A DNA stretch of 64,000 nt from Magnetospirillum sp. 15-1 (GCF_900184795.1 NZ_FXXN01000028.1:466632-530631), one strand, 5' to 3'; positions 39,492 through 48,797 are shown, counted from the stretch's first letter. The notes: generated by a model from the sequence alone, not told the origin. Numbers and translations are program-made.

Positions 39492-39851
39492 ATGAACAAG
39501 ACTCTGATCGCCGTCCTTGCCGCCCTGCCCCTGCTGTCCGCCCTGCCCGCCGCCGCCCAGCAAGGCGATATGCCCAGGGACAATCGGGAAATGCGGCAGG
39601 ATCACCGCGAGATGCGCCGCGACAACCGCGAGATCGGCCAGGACCGCAAGGAAGCGGTCCACGATCGCAACGAACTGCGCAAGGACAGGAAGGACGGCGA
39701 CAAGGACGCCGTCGCCAAGGACCGCGCCGAACTGCGCAAGGACCGCAAGGAAATGCATGAGGACAAGCGCGAGCGCCGCGAGGACCGCAAGGATCTCAAG
39801 GACGACCGCCGCGACCGCCGCGAGGATCGTCGCGAACGCCAGGAGCGCTGA
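39492..39851 (+). CDS. Small exported protein made of highly charged repeats
   Basis: 119 residues. After a signal peptide (1 to about 22, ending AAAQQ) almost the whole mature protein is Asp, Glu, Arg and Lys arranged in a 7-residue repeat (DNREMRQ, DHREMRR, DNREIGQ, DRKEAVH ...). This predicts one long charge-stabilised helix. No named family is recognised; similar Asp-Arg repeat proteins occur in other alphaproteobacteria by memory only. GGGGAG lies about 11 bases before the ATG. Its position after chvIG makes it a candidate envelope-stress target. Its stop is part of a perfect 14-bp palindrome shared with the convergent SYLF gene. Confidence 0.75.
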   Translation: MNKTLIAVLAALPLLSALPAAAQQGDMPRDNREMRQDHREMRRDNREIGQDRKEAVHDRNELRKDRKDGDKDAVAKDRAELRKDRKEMHEDKRERREDRKDLKDDRRDRREDRRERQER

Positions 39852-39858
39852 TCAGCGC
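39845..39858. terminator. 14-bp palindrome across two convergent stop codons
   Basis: GCGCTGATCAGCGC is a perfect palindrome. It contains the TGA of the charged-repeat gene and, on the other strand, the TGA of the SYLF gene. It may act as a weak shared terminator, but no T-run follows on either side. Confidence 0.4.
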
Positions 39859-40535
39859 GACAGGATGTCCCTCAACCGGTCCGCCTGCCGGGAATCCACC
39901 GTTCGGCTGAACAGAATATCCTCCGGCGTCGGATTGCCGCCGTAATAGGCGGAATTCCACGAATGGCGGGGCAGGATGCCTGCCCCGTCCAGGGTGGCGC
40001 CGCCATAAAGGCCGACGGCGCGCGAGAAGGCATAGATATCGGCGCCCACGTTGGTGGTGGTATTGGCCGAGGCGCCCGCGCCCACCACCACCACCGCCAC
40101 GCCGGCCTCGGCGCCGGCCTTGAACTGGTTCTCCACCACCGCCTTGAGGCCGCCCTCGTTCATGATGATGTAGACCGCCTCGGCGTCCTGCAGGCCGATC
40201 TGCAGCCCGACGCTGCCCGCCGCGATGGAGTAGAAGGCCGGACCGCTCCAGCGCCCCGACCCGTCGCGGGCCAGCAATACGCCGGTGCCGTACTGGGCAC
40301 CCAGGATGAAGCCGCCCTTGACCAGATCGGGAACCACCAGCACGGCCCGCGCCCGGCCGAGCAGGTTGCCCATCTGCGAACTGAAATTGGGGTCGCCGCG
40401 CAGGCGCTCGACCACGGAGACGGCCTTGCCCACCATCATGGTCTGGTCGGTGACCTGCTGGGCGCCGGCTTCCTTGCCGAACCCTCCGGCCACCACGAGA
40501 AGCGCCACAAGGGCCAGGGCGATCAGTCTTTGCAT
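39852..40535 (-). CDS. SYLF-domain lipid-binding protein (YSC84 type), exported
   Basis: 227 residues with a signal peptide (about 1-24) and a SYLF domain over most of the rest: LGRARAVLVVPDLVKGGFILGAQYGTGVLLAR, then SGPAFYSIAAGSVGLQIG and a C-terminal FSRAVGLYGGATLDGAGI. Family members bind membranes or phosphoinositides; the bacterial role is unknown. The ATG at 40535 follows GGGAG. It points toward the ChvGI-linked charged protein. Confidence 0.85.
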   Translation of the reverse strand: MQRLIALALVALLVVAGGFGKEAGAQQVTDQTMMVGKAVSVVERLRGDPNFSSQMGNLLGRARAVLVVPDLVKGGFILGAQYGTGVLLARDGSGRWSGPAFYSIAAGSVGLQIGLQDAEAVYIIMNEGGLKAVVENQFKAGAEAGVAVVVVGAGASANTTTNVGADIYAFSRAVGLYGGATLDGAGILPRHSWNSAYYGGNPTPEDILFSRTVDSRQADRLRDILSR

Positions 40536-40572
40536 AGCGGACTCCCTCAACAATCGTCCCCGTCCCCACTCC

Positions 40573-40588
40573 AACCACGGCCGTGGTT
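40573..40588. promoter_or_regulatory. Perfect 16-bp palindrome, candidate operator
   Basis: AACCACGGCCGTGGTT lies in the 137-base gap between the divergent SYLF gene and the molybdenum hydroxylase operon, 38 bases from the former start and 84 from the latter. A transcription-factor site is likely; the owner is unknown. Confidence 0.5.
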
Positions 40589-40672
40589 AGGATTGTGTTA
40601 ACCCTTGCCCACCCGCCCCAATGGGGGTAAGCCTGGAAGCCTTCCAAACGCGGAAGAAAGGGCGATAGACGG

Positions 40673-41137
40673 ATGTTCTCACTCATCGTCAACGGCGAGC
40701 GCCACAAGGTGGACGCCCCGCCCGACACCCCGCTGTTGTGGGTGCTGCGCGATCAGTTGGGCATGAACGCGGTGCGTTATGGCTGCGGCCAGGGCCTGTG
40801 CGGCGCCTGCTCCGTCCTGGTGGACGGCGAGCCGGCCAGGGCCTGCCAGATGCCGGTCTCCGAGATCAACGGCCGGCGCATCGTGACGCTCTCCGGCCTC
40901 AACGACAGCGTCTCCGCCCAATTGCGCGCCGCCTGGATCGAGTTGGACGTGCCCCAATGCGGCTATTGCCAGTCGGGACAGTTGGTCAGCGCCAACGCCC
41001 TGCTGCGCCGCAATCCCAAGCCCAGCGACGGCGACATCGACACCGCCATGAGCGGCAACCTGTGCCGCTGCGGCACCTATCAGCGCATCCGCGCCGCCAT
41101 CCATCTCGCCGCCCGGCGGCTGCGGGGGGGATCATGA
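40673..41137 (+). CDS. iorA: (2Fe-2S)-binding subunit of a molybdenum hydroxylase (IorA type)
   Basis: Small iron-sulfur subunit that passes electrons from the molybdenum site. The 154 residues carry both clusters: the plant-ferredoxin type [15 protein letters not shown] and the second CGYCQSGQ with [10 protein letters not shown]. It is paired with the large subunit next door (four-base ATGA overlap), without an FAD subunit, which is the arrangement of isoquinoline 1-oxidoreductase and related aldehyde oxidases. The true substrate is unknown. Confidence 0.88.
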   Translation: MFSLIVNGERHKVDAPPDTPLLWVLRDQLGMNAVRYGCGQGLCGACSVLVDGEPARACQMPVSEINGRRIVTLSGLNDSVSAQLRAAWIELDVPQCGYCQSGQLVSANALLRRNPKPSDGDIDTAMSGNLCRCGTYQRIRAAIHLAARRLRGGS

Positions 41138-43296
41138 AGCGCCATGCGTCTCCCTCCGGGATGGACGGCATGAACCGCCGCACCTTCCTGATCGCCACCG
41201 CCGGAACCGGGCTGGTCCTGGCGGTGGGCGACGCCCATGCCGAAGCCGAGGGCGAAGCGGCGGCATGGCAGGCCAACGCCTTCGTCGCCATCGGCCCCGA
41301 CGGCCGGGTGACGGTGACGGTCAAGCATCTGGAGATGGGCCAGGGCGTCGCCACCGGCCTGCCGGTACTGGTGGCCGAGGAACTGGAAGTGGACCCCGCC
41401 CAGGTGGCGGTGGAATTCGCCCCCGCCGACGCCGGGCGCTACAATAACCTGTTCTGGGGCCCCAGCCAGGGTACCGGCGGCTCCACCGCCACCGCCAATT
41501 CCTGGGAGCAGTTGCGCCTGGCCGGCGCGGCGGCCCGCGAGATGCTGGTGGCTGCGGCGGCGCGCATCCTGCAAGCCGATGTCGGCAGCCTGACCGCCAT
41601 CAACGGCGGGGTCATCCACCAGCCCAGCGGCCGCCGCCTGGCCTATGGCGATCTGGTGGCGGCCGCCGCCAAGCTGACCCCGCCCGCCGCGCCGAAGCTG
41701 AAATCGCCGGCCGAGTTCCGCCTGATCGGCAGGAATGGGGTCAAGCGCACCGATTCACGGGTGAAAAGCGACGGCACCGCCCAGTTCGGCGGCGATGTCC
41801 GCCTGCCCGGCATGGTCACCGCCCTGGTGGCCCGCCCGCCGGTCTGGGGCGCCCGCATCGAGTCCCATGACCGCAAGGCCGCCCTGGCGGTCCCTGGCGT
41901 GGTCGCGGTTATCCCCGTCTCGTCGGGCATCGCCGTGGCGGCCAACACGTTCTGGGCGGCGAGCCAGGGGCGGGAGGCTCTCAAGGCCCGCTGGACCGAA
42001 CCGGCGGAGCGCGTCTCCACCGAAGCCCTGCGCGCCGCCTGGACCGCCCTGCTGGACAAGCCGGGCAGCACCGCCGCCGCCCGTGGCGACGCCGACCTCG
42101 CCCTGGGCCAGGGAACCCAGCGCCTGGCCGCCACCTACGAGCTTCCCTACCTCGCCCATGCCCCCATGGAGCCGCTCAACTGCATGGTGCGTCTTTCGCC
42201 CGGCAAGTGCGAGATCTGGGCCGGCTGTCAGTTCCAGACCCACGATCAGGCCCTGGCCGCCAAGGCCGCCGGTCTCAAGCCCGCTCAGGTGGAGATTCAC
42301 ACAATGCTGGCCGGCGGCAGTTTCGGCCGGCGCGCCAATCCCACCTCGGATTACATCGTCGAGGGCGTCGAGGTGGCCAAGGCGGTGAATGCCCCCGTCC
42401 GGCTGATGTGGACGCGCGAGGACGACATCACCGGCGGCTATTACCGTCCCATGGCGCTGCACGGTTTCGAGGCGTCCCTGGACGAACGTGGCCTGCCGCT
42501 GGCCTGGCGCCACCGCATCGTCTGCCAGTCCATCCTGGCCGGCGGCCCCTTCGCCGCCATGGTCAGGAATGGCGTCGATCCGGTCTCGGTGGAGGGTGCC
42601 GCCAACCTGCCCTACGCCATTCCCCATCTGGCGGTGGACCTGCATTCGCCCAAGGTGCCGGTGCCGGTGCTGTGGTGGCGCTCGGTGGGCTCCAGCCACA
42701 CCGCCTTCGCCACCGAATGCTTCCTGGACGAGCTGGCCCAGGCGGGAAGCCAGGACCCGCTGGAGCTGCGCCGCGCCCTGCTGGCCGACCGGCCCCGCCA
42801 CCTGGGCGTGCTCGAACTGGCCGCCGCCAAGGGGGGCTGGGGCAATCCGCTGCCGCCCGGCAGGGGACGCGGGCTGGCCGTGCATGAATCCTTCCACTCC
42901 TTCGTCGCCCAGGTGGTCGAGGTGACCGTCGGCCCCAAGGGCGAGATCAAGGTCGATCGCGTGGTCTGCGCCGTGGATTGCGGCATGGCCGTCACCCCCG
43001 ACGTGGTCAGGGCGCAGATGGAGGGCGGCATCGCCTTCGCACTGTCCGCCGCCCTGTTCGGTGAGATCACCCTGAAGGACGGCCGCGCCGAGCAATCCAA
43101 CTTCCACGACTACCGCTGCCTGAGGATCGACGAGATGCCGGTGGTCGAGGTCCATATCGTGCCCTCGGCCGCCGCCCCCACCGGCGTGGGCGAGCCCGGC
43201 GTGCCGCCCCTGGCCCCGGCCCTGGCCAACGCCATCTTCGCCGCCACGGGAAAGCGCATCCGCAAGCTGCCCATCGGGGATCGGGTAACGGTGTGA
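41134..43296 (+). CDS. iorB: Molybdopterin-binding large subunit (IorB type, xanthine dehydrogenase family)
   Basis: Catalytic subunit, 720 residues. A twin-arginine signal ([14 protein letters not shown], about 10-25) sends it across the membrane after folding. Blocks of the family are seen: [59 protein letters not shown] and near the end [18 protein letters not shown] with the conserved catalytic Glu. No XdhC-like chaperone gene is adjacent. It shares a four-base overlap with iorA. Confidence 0.9.
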   Translation: MKRHASPSGMDGMNRRTFLIATAGTGLVLAVGDAHAEAEGEAAAWQANAFVAIGPDGRVTVTVKHLEMGQGVATGLPVLVAEELEVDPAQVAVEFAPADAGRYNNLFWGPSQGTGGSTATANSWEQLRLAGAAAREMLVAAAARILQADVGSLTAINGGVIHQPSGRRLAYGDLVAAAAKLTPPAAPKLKSPAEFRLIGRNGVKRTDSRVKSDGTAQFGGDVRLPGMVTALVARPPVWGARIESHDRKAALAVPGVVAVIPVSSGIAVAANTFWAASQGREALKARWTEPAERVSTEALRAAWTALLDKPGSTAAARGDADLALGQGTQRLAATYELPYLAHAPMEPLNCMVRLSPGKCEIWAGCQFQTHDQALAAKAAGLKPAQVEIHTMLAGGSFGRRANPTSDYIVEGVEVAKAVNAPVRLMWTREDDITGGYYRPMALHGFEASLDERGLPLAWRHRIVCQSILAGGPFAAMVRNGVDPVSVEGAANLPYAIPHLAVDLHSPKVPVPVLWWRSVGSSHTAFATECFLDELAQAGSQDPLELRRALLADRPRHLGVLELAAAKGGWGNPLPPGRGRGLAVHESFHSFVAQVVEVTVGPKGEIKVDRVVCAVDCGMAVTPDVVRAQMEGGIAFALSAALFGEITLKDGRAEQSNFHDYRCLRIDEMPVVEVHIVPSAAAPTGVGEPGVPPLAPALANAIFAATGKRIRKLPIGDRVTV

Positions 43297-43371
43297 CATG
43301 AACTTTTGTTCACCGTGCGCCCGTTCGACTCCGCTGGAAATGCGAATGGAACGGCGCTAAGAAGAGGCGCC

Positions 43372-44106
43372 ATGCATCGCTTCGCCAATCCCGCCCGCTT
43401 CCTGCGCCTCGCCAAGGTGATCCTTCCCTGGTCGAACGCCGTCGCCATCCTCTGCCTGGGGGCTGGTCTGTATTTCGCCCTGTTCGGCTCGCCGGCCGAT
43501 TACCAGCAGGGTGACAGTGTCCGCATCATGTACGTGCACGTGCCGTCGGCCTGGATGGGCATGTTCTGCTACACCGCCATGGCGGTGTTCTCGGCCATGG
43601 CGCTGATCTGGAAGCATCCCCTGGCCGATCTGCTGGCCAAGGCCACCGCCCCGGTCGGCGCCGCCTTCACCTTCCTGTGCCTGCTGACCGGGTCCTTGTG
43701 GGGCAAGCCCATGTGGGGAACGTGGTGGGCCTGGGACGCGCGGCTGACCAGCATGCTGATCCTGCTGTTCCTCTATCTCGGCTACATGGCCCTGGTGAAC
43801 GCCTTCGACGACGCCGAGCGCGGCCACAAGGCCGCCGCCATCCTGGCCCTGGTCGGCGCCGTCAACATTCCGGTCATCAAGTGGTCGGTGGATTGGTGGA
43901 ATACGCTGCACCAGCCGGCCAGCGTGGTGAAGATGGGCGGACCGGCCATCGACAAGACCATGCTGATTCCGCTGCTGCTGATGGCGGTGGGCTTCAAGGC
44001 CTACTGGATTTCCATCCTGATCCTCAGGGGTCGCGCCGAGATCGCCGGCCAGAAGATTCGCGTCATCCGCATGGCGCAGATCCACGCCGCGTCGCAAGGG
44101 GAGTGA
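43372..44106 (+). CDS. ccmC: Heme exporter protein CcmC
   Basis: Presents heme to CcmE during cytochrome c maturation. In 244 residues there are six membrane segments and the tryptophan-rich heme-binding motif WGTWWAWDARLTS between two periplasmic His residues (in YVHVPSAW and NTLHQPASV). The ATG at 43372 is preceded by GAGG; an in-frame start at 43306 overlaps no domain. It opens the run ccmCDEFGHI. Confidence 0.95.
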   Translation: MHRFANPARFLRLAKVILPWSNAVAILCLGAGLYFALFGSPADYQQGDSVRIMYVHVPSAWMGMFCYTAMAVFSAMALIWKHPLADLLAKATAPVGAAFTFLCLLTGSLWGKPMWGTWWAWDARLTSMLILLFLYLGYMALVNAFDDAERGHKAAAILALVGAVNIPVIKWSVDWWNTLHQPASVVKMGGPAIDKTMLIPLLLMAVGFKAYWISILILRGRAEIAGQKIRVIRMAQIHAASQGE

Positions 44107-44114
44107 CCAACGTC

Positions 44115-44327
44115 ATGGAATCTTTCCAGGCTATGCTCCATATGGGCGGCTACGCTGGCTATGTGTGGCCCGCCTACGGCGCCGGCGCCGTGGTGCTCCT
44201 GCTGGTGCTGGTGCTGTCGCTGACCTCGGCGCGCAAGGCCGAGGCCGAGCTGGAAGTGCTGCAGCAGGCGAGACGGGGCATTCGCTCCCGGAACGGGCGC
44301 GGCAAGGATTCGGAGAACCAAGAGTGA
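44115..44327 (+). CDS. ccmD: Heme exporter accessory protein CcmD
   Basis: Small single-span protein that helps release holo-CcmE from CcmABC. The 70 residues have MLHMGGYAGYVWPAYG, the family pattern just before the one membrane helix (about 18-38), then a charged tail. ATG 44115 is used; GTG 44103, in an overlap with the ccmC stop, would add four residues and is equally plausible because the neighbours are coupled that way. Confidence 0.88.
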   Translation: MESFQAMLHMGGYAGYVWPAYGAGAVVLLLVLVLSLTSARKAEAELEVLQQARRGIRSRNGRGKDSENQE

Positions 44328-44764
44328 CCCGCAAGCAACGCAGGCTGTATTTCGTCCTTCTCGGCATGCTGGCCCTGGGCGGCGCGGTGGCGCTGGTGCT
44401 CACCGCCATCTCCGACAGTCTGGTCTATTTCTATTCGCCCACCGACATCGTCACCCAGCGCATCCCGGAAGGCCGGCGCATGCGCATCGGTGGTCTGGTG
44501 GAGAACGATTCCCTGGTCAAGGACGGCAAGACCGTGACCTTCAAGGTCACCGACGTCACCAACGCCATCCCGGTGACCTATACCGGCGTGCTGCCCGACC
44601 TGTTCCGCGAGGGCCAGGGCGTGGTGGTCGAGGGCCGCATGGAAAAGGGCGGCCACTTCAAGGCCTCCGAGGTGCTGGCCAAGCACGACGAGAACTACAT
44701 GCCCAAGGAAGTGGCCGAGGCCCTGAAAAAGTCCGGCCAGTGGAACGACGGCAAGACGAAGTAG
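44324..44764 (+). CDS. ccmE: Cytochrome c maturation heme chaperone CcmE
   Basis: Carries heme covalently in the periplasm and hands it to CcmF. 146 residues, start GTG overlapping the ccmD stop. One anchor helix (about 7-29) precedes the beta-barrel domain; the heme-binding His and nearby Tyr are in VLAKHDENYMP near the end. Confidence 0.95.
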   Translation: MTRKQRRLYFVLLGMLALGGAVALVLTAISDSLVYFYSPTDIVTQRIPEGRRMRIGGLVENDSLVKDGKTVTFKVTDVTNAIPVTYTGVLPDLFREGQGVVVEGRMEKGGHFKASEVLAKHDENYMPKEVAEALKKSGQWNDGKTK

Positions 44765-44785
44765 CGTTGTTGGGTTTCCGTCATG

Positions 44786-44831
44786 CCCGGACTTGATCCG
44801 GGCATCCATGGACCCCCGGATCAAGTCCGGG
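44786..44831. repeat. 17-bp perfect inverted repeat between ccmE and ccmF
   Basis: CCCGGACTTGATCCGGG at 44786-44802 is repeated inverted at 44815-44831, 12 bases apart. Each arm is itself nearly palindromic. I know very similar ATGCCCGGACTTGATCCGGGCA elements as common dispersed repeats in alphaproteobacteria. It lies in the ccm mRNA, so it could fold and affect stability of the ccmE part. Confidence 0.85.
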
Positions 44832-44856
44832 GGTGACGAGGATAAGGACCATATCC

Positions 44857-46845
44857 ATGATCGCCGAGATCGGCCATTTCGCCCTGGTGCTGGCTTTGTG
44901 CGTCGCCCTGGTGCAGGCGGTCGTGCCGCTGATGGGGGCACGGCGCGGCAACATGGCCTGGATGAACGTGGCCGGTCCCGCCGCCACGCTGCAATTCCTG
45001 TTCATCGCCATCGCCTTCGGGGCGCTGACCAACGCCTATGTCACCAGCGATTTCTCGGTGATGAACGTCGCCCAGAACAGCCACACCGACAAGCCCATGC
45101 TCTACAAGGTGGCCGGCGTGTGGGGCAATCACGAGGGCTCGCTGCTGCTGTGGATCACCATCCTGGCGCTGTTCGGCTTCGCGGTGACCCTGTTCGGCCG
45201 CAACCTGCCGCCGGGCCTCAAATCCCGCGCCCTGGCGGTGCAGGCCATGATCGCCGTGGGCTTCCTGGCCTTCATCCTGCTGACCTCCAACCCCTTCGCC
45301 CGCCTGGACCCGCCGCCGGTCAACGGCCAGGGCCTCAACCCCATGCTGCAGGACCCGGGTCTGGCCTTCCATCCGCCCTTCCTCTATCTGGGCTACGTGG
45401 GCTTCTCCATGGCGTTCTCCTTCGCCATCGCCGCCCTGCTGGAAGGCCGCGTCGACGCCGCCTGGGCCCGCTGGGTGCGTCCCTGGACCCTGGCCGCCTG
45501 GGTGTTCCTCACCTGCGGCATCATCCTGGGCTCGTGGTGGGCCTATTACACCCTGGGCTGGGGCGGCTGGTGGTACTGGGACCCCGTCGAGAACGCCTCG
45601 TTCATGCCCTGGCTGGCCGGCACCGCCCTGCTGCACTCCGCCATCGTGGTGGAGAAACGCGACGCGCTCAAAAGCTGGACCATCCTGCTGGCCATCATCG
45701 CCTTCGGCCTGTCGCTGCTCGGCACCTTCCTGGTGCGCTCGGGCGTGCTGACCAGCGTGCACGCCTTCGCCACCGACCCGGCGCGCGGCGTGTTCATCCT
45801 GCTGCTGCTGTGCACGGCGGTGGGCGGCTCGCTGGCCCTTTACGCCGCCCGCGCCCCCATGATGAAGATGGGCGGTCTGTTCTCGCCCATCTCGCGGGAA
45901 GGCGCGCTTTTGCTCAACAACGTGCTGATGGCCACCGGCGCCGCCACCGTGCTGCTGGGCACGCTGTATCCACTGATCGCCGACGCGCTGAACCTCGGCA
46001 AGGTGTCGGTGGGTCCGCCCTTCTTCAACGCGGTCTTCCTGCCGCTGATGGCCCCCATGGTGCTGGTGATGGCCGCCGCCCCCATGCTGTCGTGGAAGCG
46101 TGGCGACATGGCCGGCGTGCTGGGCCGCCTCAAGTTCATCGCCGCCCTGGCCCTGGGTACCGCCATGCTGGTGTGGTTCCTCCAAGGCGGTTCGGCCGGT
46201 CCGTGGTGGACGGCGGCCGGCTTCGCCCTGGCGGTGTGGCTGGGCCTCGGCACCCTGTGGGACATGGCCGAGCGCATCGGCCTGTTCACCCGTCCGGCCA
46301 ACGCGCTGAGCCGCGCCGCCCGGCTGCCCAATTCCGCCTGGGGCATGCTGCTGGCCCATTTCGGGCTGGCGGTGTTCATCGTCGGCCTGACCGCCTCGTC
46401 GGCCTGGACCACCGAGCACATCCAGACCCAGAAGGTCGGCGAGACCGTGCAGGTGGGCGGCTACGGCGTCACCCTCAAGGGGGTCGAGGACGTGCCCGGC
46501 CCCAATTACACCGCCAGCCGCGCCACCTTCGAGATTTCCAAGGACGGCAAGGCCATCGGCGTGATGCAGCCGGAAAAGCGCATGTATCGCCAGCCGCCGC
46601 GCCCCACCACCACGGCGGCCATCCGCTCAGGGATCACCGGCGACCTTTACGTGGTGATCGGCGATCCCGACCCCAAAGCCGGTCCCGGAGGCGGCTGGGT
46701 GACGCGGCTGTACTTCAATCCCTGCATCCCCTGGCTGTGGGCCGGCGGGCTGCTGCTGGTCGTCGGCGGGCTGATCTCGCTGGCCGACCGCCGCCACCGT
46801 ATCGGCGCCCCGGCACGGGCCGCCAACGCCGCCGCCAAGGCCTGA
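44857..46845 (+). CDS. ccmF: Heme lyase subunit CcmF
   Basis: Membrane core of the c-type heme lyase. 662 residues with about 14-15 membrane segments. The heme-handling motif WGGWWYWDPVENASFMPW is intact, with conserved His residues in flanking segments (NHEGSLLLW, FHPPFLYLGY). The ATG at 44857 has AAGGAC upstream and is preferred to an in-frame start at 44833 inside the repeat flank. Confidence 0.96.
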   Translation: MIAEIGHFALVLALCVALVQAVVPLMGARRGNMAWMNVAGPAATLQFLFIAIAFGALTNAYVTSDFSVMNVAQNSHTDKPMLYKVAGVWGNHEGSLLLWITILALFGFAVTLFGRNLPPGLKSRALAVQAMIAVGFLAFILLTSNPFARLDPPPVNGQGLNPMLQDPGLAFHPPFLYLGYVGFSMAFSFAIAALLEGRVDAAWARWVRPWTLAAWVFLTCGIILGSWWAYYTLGWGGWWYWDPVENASFMPWLAGTALLHSAIVVEKRDALKSWTILLAIIAFGLSLLGTFLVRSGVLTSVHAFATDPARGVFILLLLCTAVGGSLALYAARAPMMKMGGLFSPISREGALLLNNVLMATGAATVLLGTLYPLIADALNLGKVSVGPPFFNAVFLPLMAPMVLVMAAAPMLSWKRGDMAGVLGRLKFIAALALGTAMLVWFLQGGSAGPWWTAAGFALAVWLGLGTLWDMAERIGLFTRPANALSRAARLPNSAWGMLLAHFGLAVFIVGLTASSAWTTEHIQTQKVGETVQVGGYGVTLKGVEDVPGPNYTASRATFEISKDGKAIGVMQPEKRMYRQPPRPTTTAAIRSGITGDLYVVIGDPDPKAGPGGGWVTRLYFNPCIPWLWAGGLLLVVGGLISLADRRHRIGAPARAANAAAKA

Positions 46846-46860
46846 GGAGACGAAACGACG

Positions 46861-47403
46861 ATGCGCCGCTTCCTCTATGTCCTGCCGGTGGCGGTCTTCG
46901 CCATCATGGCCCTGTTCTTCCTCAAGGGCCTGACGCTCAATCCGCGTGATATCCCCTCGGTACTGATCGACCGGCCGGTGCCGGAGATGAGTCTCGCCCC
47001 CCTGCCGGGGCGCGGCGAGAGCTCGGGCCTCGGCACCGAGAACCTCAAGGGTCGGGTATCCCTGGTCAACATCTACGGCTCGTGGTGCATTTCCTGCGTA
47101 CAGGAGCATCCCGTGCTGATGGAGATCAAGCGCCGGGGCGACGCCCCCATCCACGCCGTGGACTGGCGCGACGATCCGGTGCTGGGCGCCGCCTGGCTCA
47201 AGAAGAACGGCGACCCCTACGAGCGCGTCGGAATCGACCCGCCGCCGGGGCGCACCGCCGTGGATTTCGGCGTCACCGGCGCACCGGAAAGCTTCATCGT
47301 CGATAAGGCCGGGGTCATCCGCTACAAGCATGTGGGTCCCATCTCCATGGATATCTGGACCAAGACCCTGCTGCCCATCATCCGGGAGCTGGAAAAGCGA
47401 TGA
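46861..47403 (+). CDS. ccmG: Thiol:disulfide interchange protein CcmG (DsbE)
   Basis: Reduces the apocytochrome c CxxCH cysteines. A membrane anchor (about 3-23) precedes a thioredoxin fold with active site GSWCISC and the cis-Pro region GAPESFIV. 180 residues, usual. The CISC spacing is normal, but the middle pair is not the common VP. It follows ccmF by 15 bases and overlaps ccmH. Confidence 0.94.
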   Translation: MRRFLYVLPVAVFAIMALFFLKGLTLNPRDIPSVLIDRPVPEMSLAPLPGRGESSGLGTENLKGRVSLVNIYGSWCISCVQEHPVLMEIKRRGDAPIHAVDWRDDPVLGAAWLKKNGDPYERVGIDPPPGRTAVDFGVTGAPESFIVDKAGVIRYKHVGPISMDIWTKTLLPIIRELEKR

Positions 47404-47864
47404 AAAGGCTGGTTGTCGCCCTCCTCCTCCTCTCCACCCCCGCCTTGGCCGTCAATCCCGACGAGATGCTGAAGGACCCGGCCCAGGAACACCGCGCCCG
47501 CGAGCTGGGCAAGGACCTGCGCTGCCTGGTCTGCCAGAACCAGTCCATCGACGATTCCGACGCCGATCTGGCCAAGGATCTGCGGGTCATCGTGCGCGAG
47601 CGCATCGCCAAGGGCGACAGCGACGAGCAGGTGAAGAAATTCGTGGTCGACCGCTATGGCGACTACGTGCTGCTGAAGCCGCCGTTCAAGGTTACCACCC
47701 TGGCCCTGTGGCTGGGGCCGCTGGCCCTGTTCCTGGGTGCCCTGTGGGCGGTTCTGGCCTTTTACCGCCGCCGCCCGGCGGCCGGGACCGCGCCGCCGCC
47801 GCCGCCGCTGTCGGCCGAGGAACGGCGCAGACTGGACACGTTGTTGAAGGAGAGCGAGCGGTGA
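47400..47864 (+). CDS. ccmH: Cytochrome c maturation protein CcmH (CycL)
   Basis: Periplasmic redox partner for apocytochrome c. Signal peptide (about 1-17), helical domain with the active site LRCLVCQNQSI, then one membrane helix (about 99-122) and a short Pro-rich cytoplasmic tail. 154 residues. ATGA-coupled at both ends. Confidence 0.94.
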   Translation: MKRLVVALLLLSTPALAVNPDEMLKDPAQEHRARELGKDLRCLVCQNQSIDDSDADLAKDLRVIVRERIAKGDSDEQVKKFVVDRYGDYVLLKPPFKVTTLALWLGPLALFLGALWAVLAFYRRRPAAGTAPPPPPLSAEERRRLDTLLKESER

Positions 47865-48691
47865 TCTGGATCGTCTTCGCCGCCATGGTGGTCCTTGCGC
47901 TGCTGGTATTGCTGCGCCCGCTGCTGGCGACCTCCGCCGCCACCGCCGCCCGTTCCGAATACGATCTGATGGTCTACAAGGACCAGTTGGGCGAGATCGT
48001 CCGCGACGTGGAGCGCGGCCTGCTGTCCCCGGCCCAGGCCGACGCGGCGCGCACCGAGATTCAGCGCCGCATGCTGGCCGCCGCCGATGGCGACAAGGGG
48101 GCCAAGGCCACCATCGCCAAGGCCGGCAAGACCGCTCCCATCCTGGTCGGTTTGCTGCTGCCGCTGCTGGCGGTGCTGGTCTATCTGCCGCTCGGCGCCC
48201 CGGAACTGCCCGATCGCCCCTATGCCGGACGCGCCGCCCAGATCGCCGAGATGCAGGAGAAGGCCGCCACCATCCAGGCCATGGTCACCCGTCTGGCCGA
48301 ACGGCTGAAGCAGGACCCCTCGGACGGCAAGGGCTGGGCCATGCTGGGCCGCTCGTACCGCGCCCTGGGCTTGGCCGACGAGGCCAAGGACGCCTATCGC
48401 AACGCCATCACCCTGCTGCCCGGCGATGCCCAGACCCGCATCGAGCTGGCCATCATGCTGCTGGAAGAGGCCGAGAACGACGCCCTGCCCGACGAGGCCA
48501 TCGCCCGTCTGGAAGAAGTCCTGGCCATCACCCCCGACCAGCCCGACGCCCTGTACTTCACCGGCCTGTCCGCCGCCATGAAGGGCGACAGCGCCCGCGC
48601 CAAGGCCCGCTGGAACCGCCTGCTGATGGTCCTGCCCGCCGAGTCCCCGGCGCGCGGTCAGGTGGAAAAGGACATGGCGCGGCTGCCATAG
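47861..48691 (+). CDS. ccmI: Cytochrome c maturation protein CcmI (TPR chaperone)
   Basis: Holds apocytochromes for heme attachment. 276 residues, start GTG. Two membrane segments (about 2-20 and 94-112) enclose a cytoplasmic loop (SEYDLMVYKDQLGEIVRDVERGLLS), then a TPR-rich periplasmic part (about 130-270, WAMLGRSYRALGLADEAKDAY). It is the last gene of ccmCDEFGHI. Confidence 0.92.
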   Translation: MIWIVFAAMVVLALLVLLRPLLATSAATAARSEYDLMVYKDQLGEIVRDVERGLLSPAQADAARTEIQRRMLAAADGDKGAKATIAKAGKTAPILVGLLLPLLAVLVYLPLGAPELPDRPYAGRAAQIAEMQEKAATIQAMVTRLAERLKQDPSDGKGWAMLGRSYRALGLADEAKDAYRNAITLLPGDAQTRIELAIMLLEEAENDALPDEAIARLEEVLAITPDQPDALYFTGLSAAMKGDSARAKARWNRLLMVLPAESPARGQVEKDMARLP

Positions 48692-48741
48692 CTCAGAACG
48701 TGTCATCCTGACTACCGCAGCGAGAGAGGATCTTTCGGCCT

Positions 48742-48797
48742 GAAGACGGCTGCCTGACTTGCCTGAAAGAAACCGTCTTCATGCCTTCGTGGTGAAT
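48742..48797. repeat. Half copy of the dispersed repeat next to a GAAGACGG inverted repeat
   Basis: GAAGACGG (48742-48749) and CCGTCTTC (48773-48780) are perfect inverted arms 23 bases apart. The right arm runs into TTCATGCCTTCGTGGTGAA (48778-48796), which matches the outer arms of the repeats near 12.84 and 33.69 kb. No left partner is seen. It lies between the convergent ccmI and ccmB. Confidence 0.7.

Noticed and set aside
37194-39758. Long minus-strand frame opposite chvI and chvG
   Set aside because: Same GC-shadow effect; the plus strand has kinase and regulator motifs throughout.
43300-43311. GAACTTTTGTTC, resembling the Gram-positive LexA box GAAC-N4-GTTC, before ccmC
   Set aside because: Alphaproteobacterial LexA uses a direct GTTC-N7-GTTC repeat, which is not present, and ccm genes are not SOS genes; likely chance.
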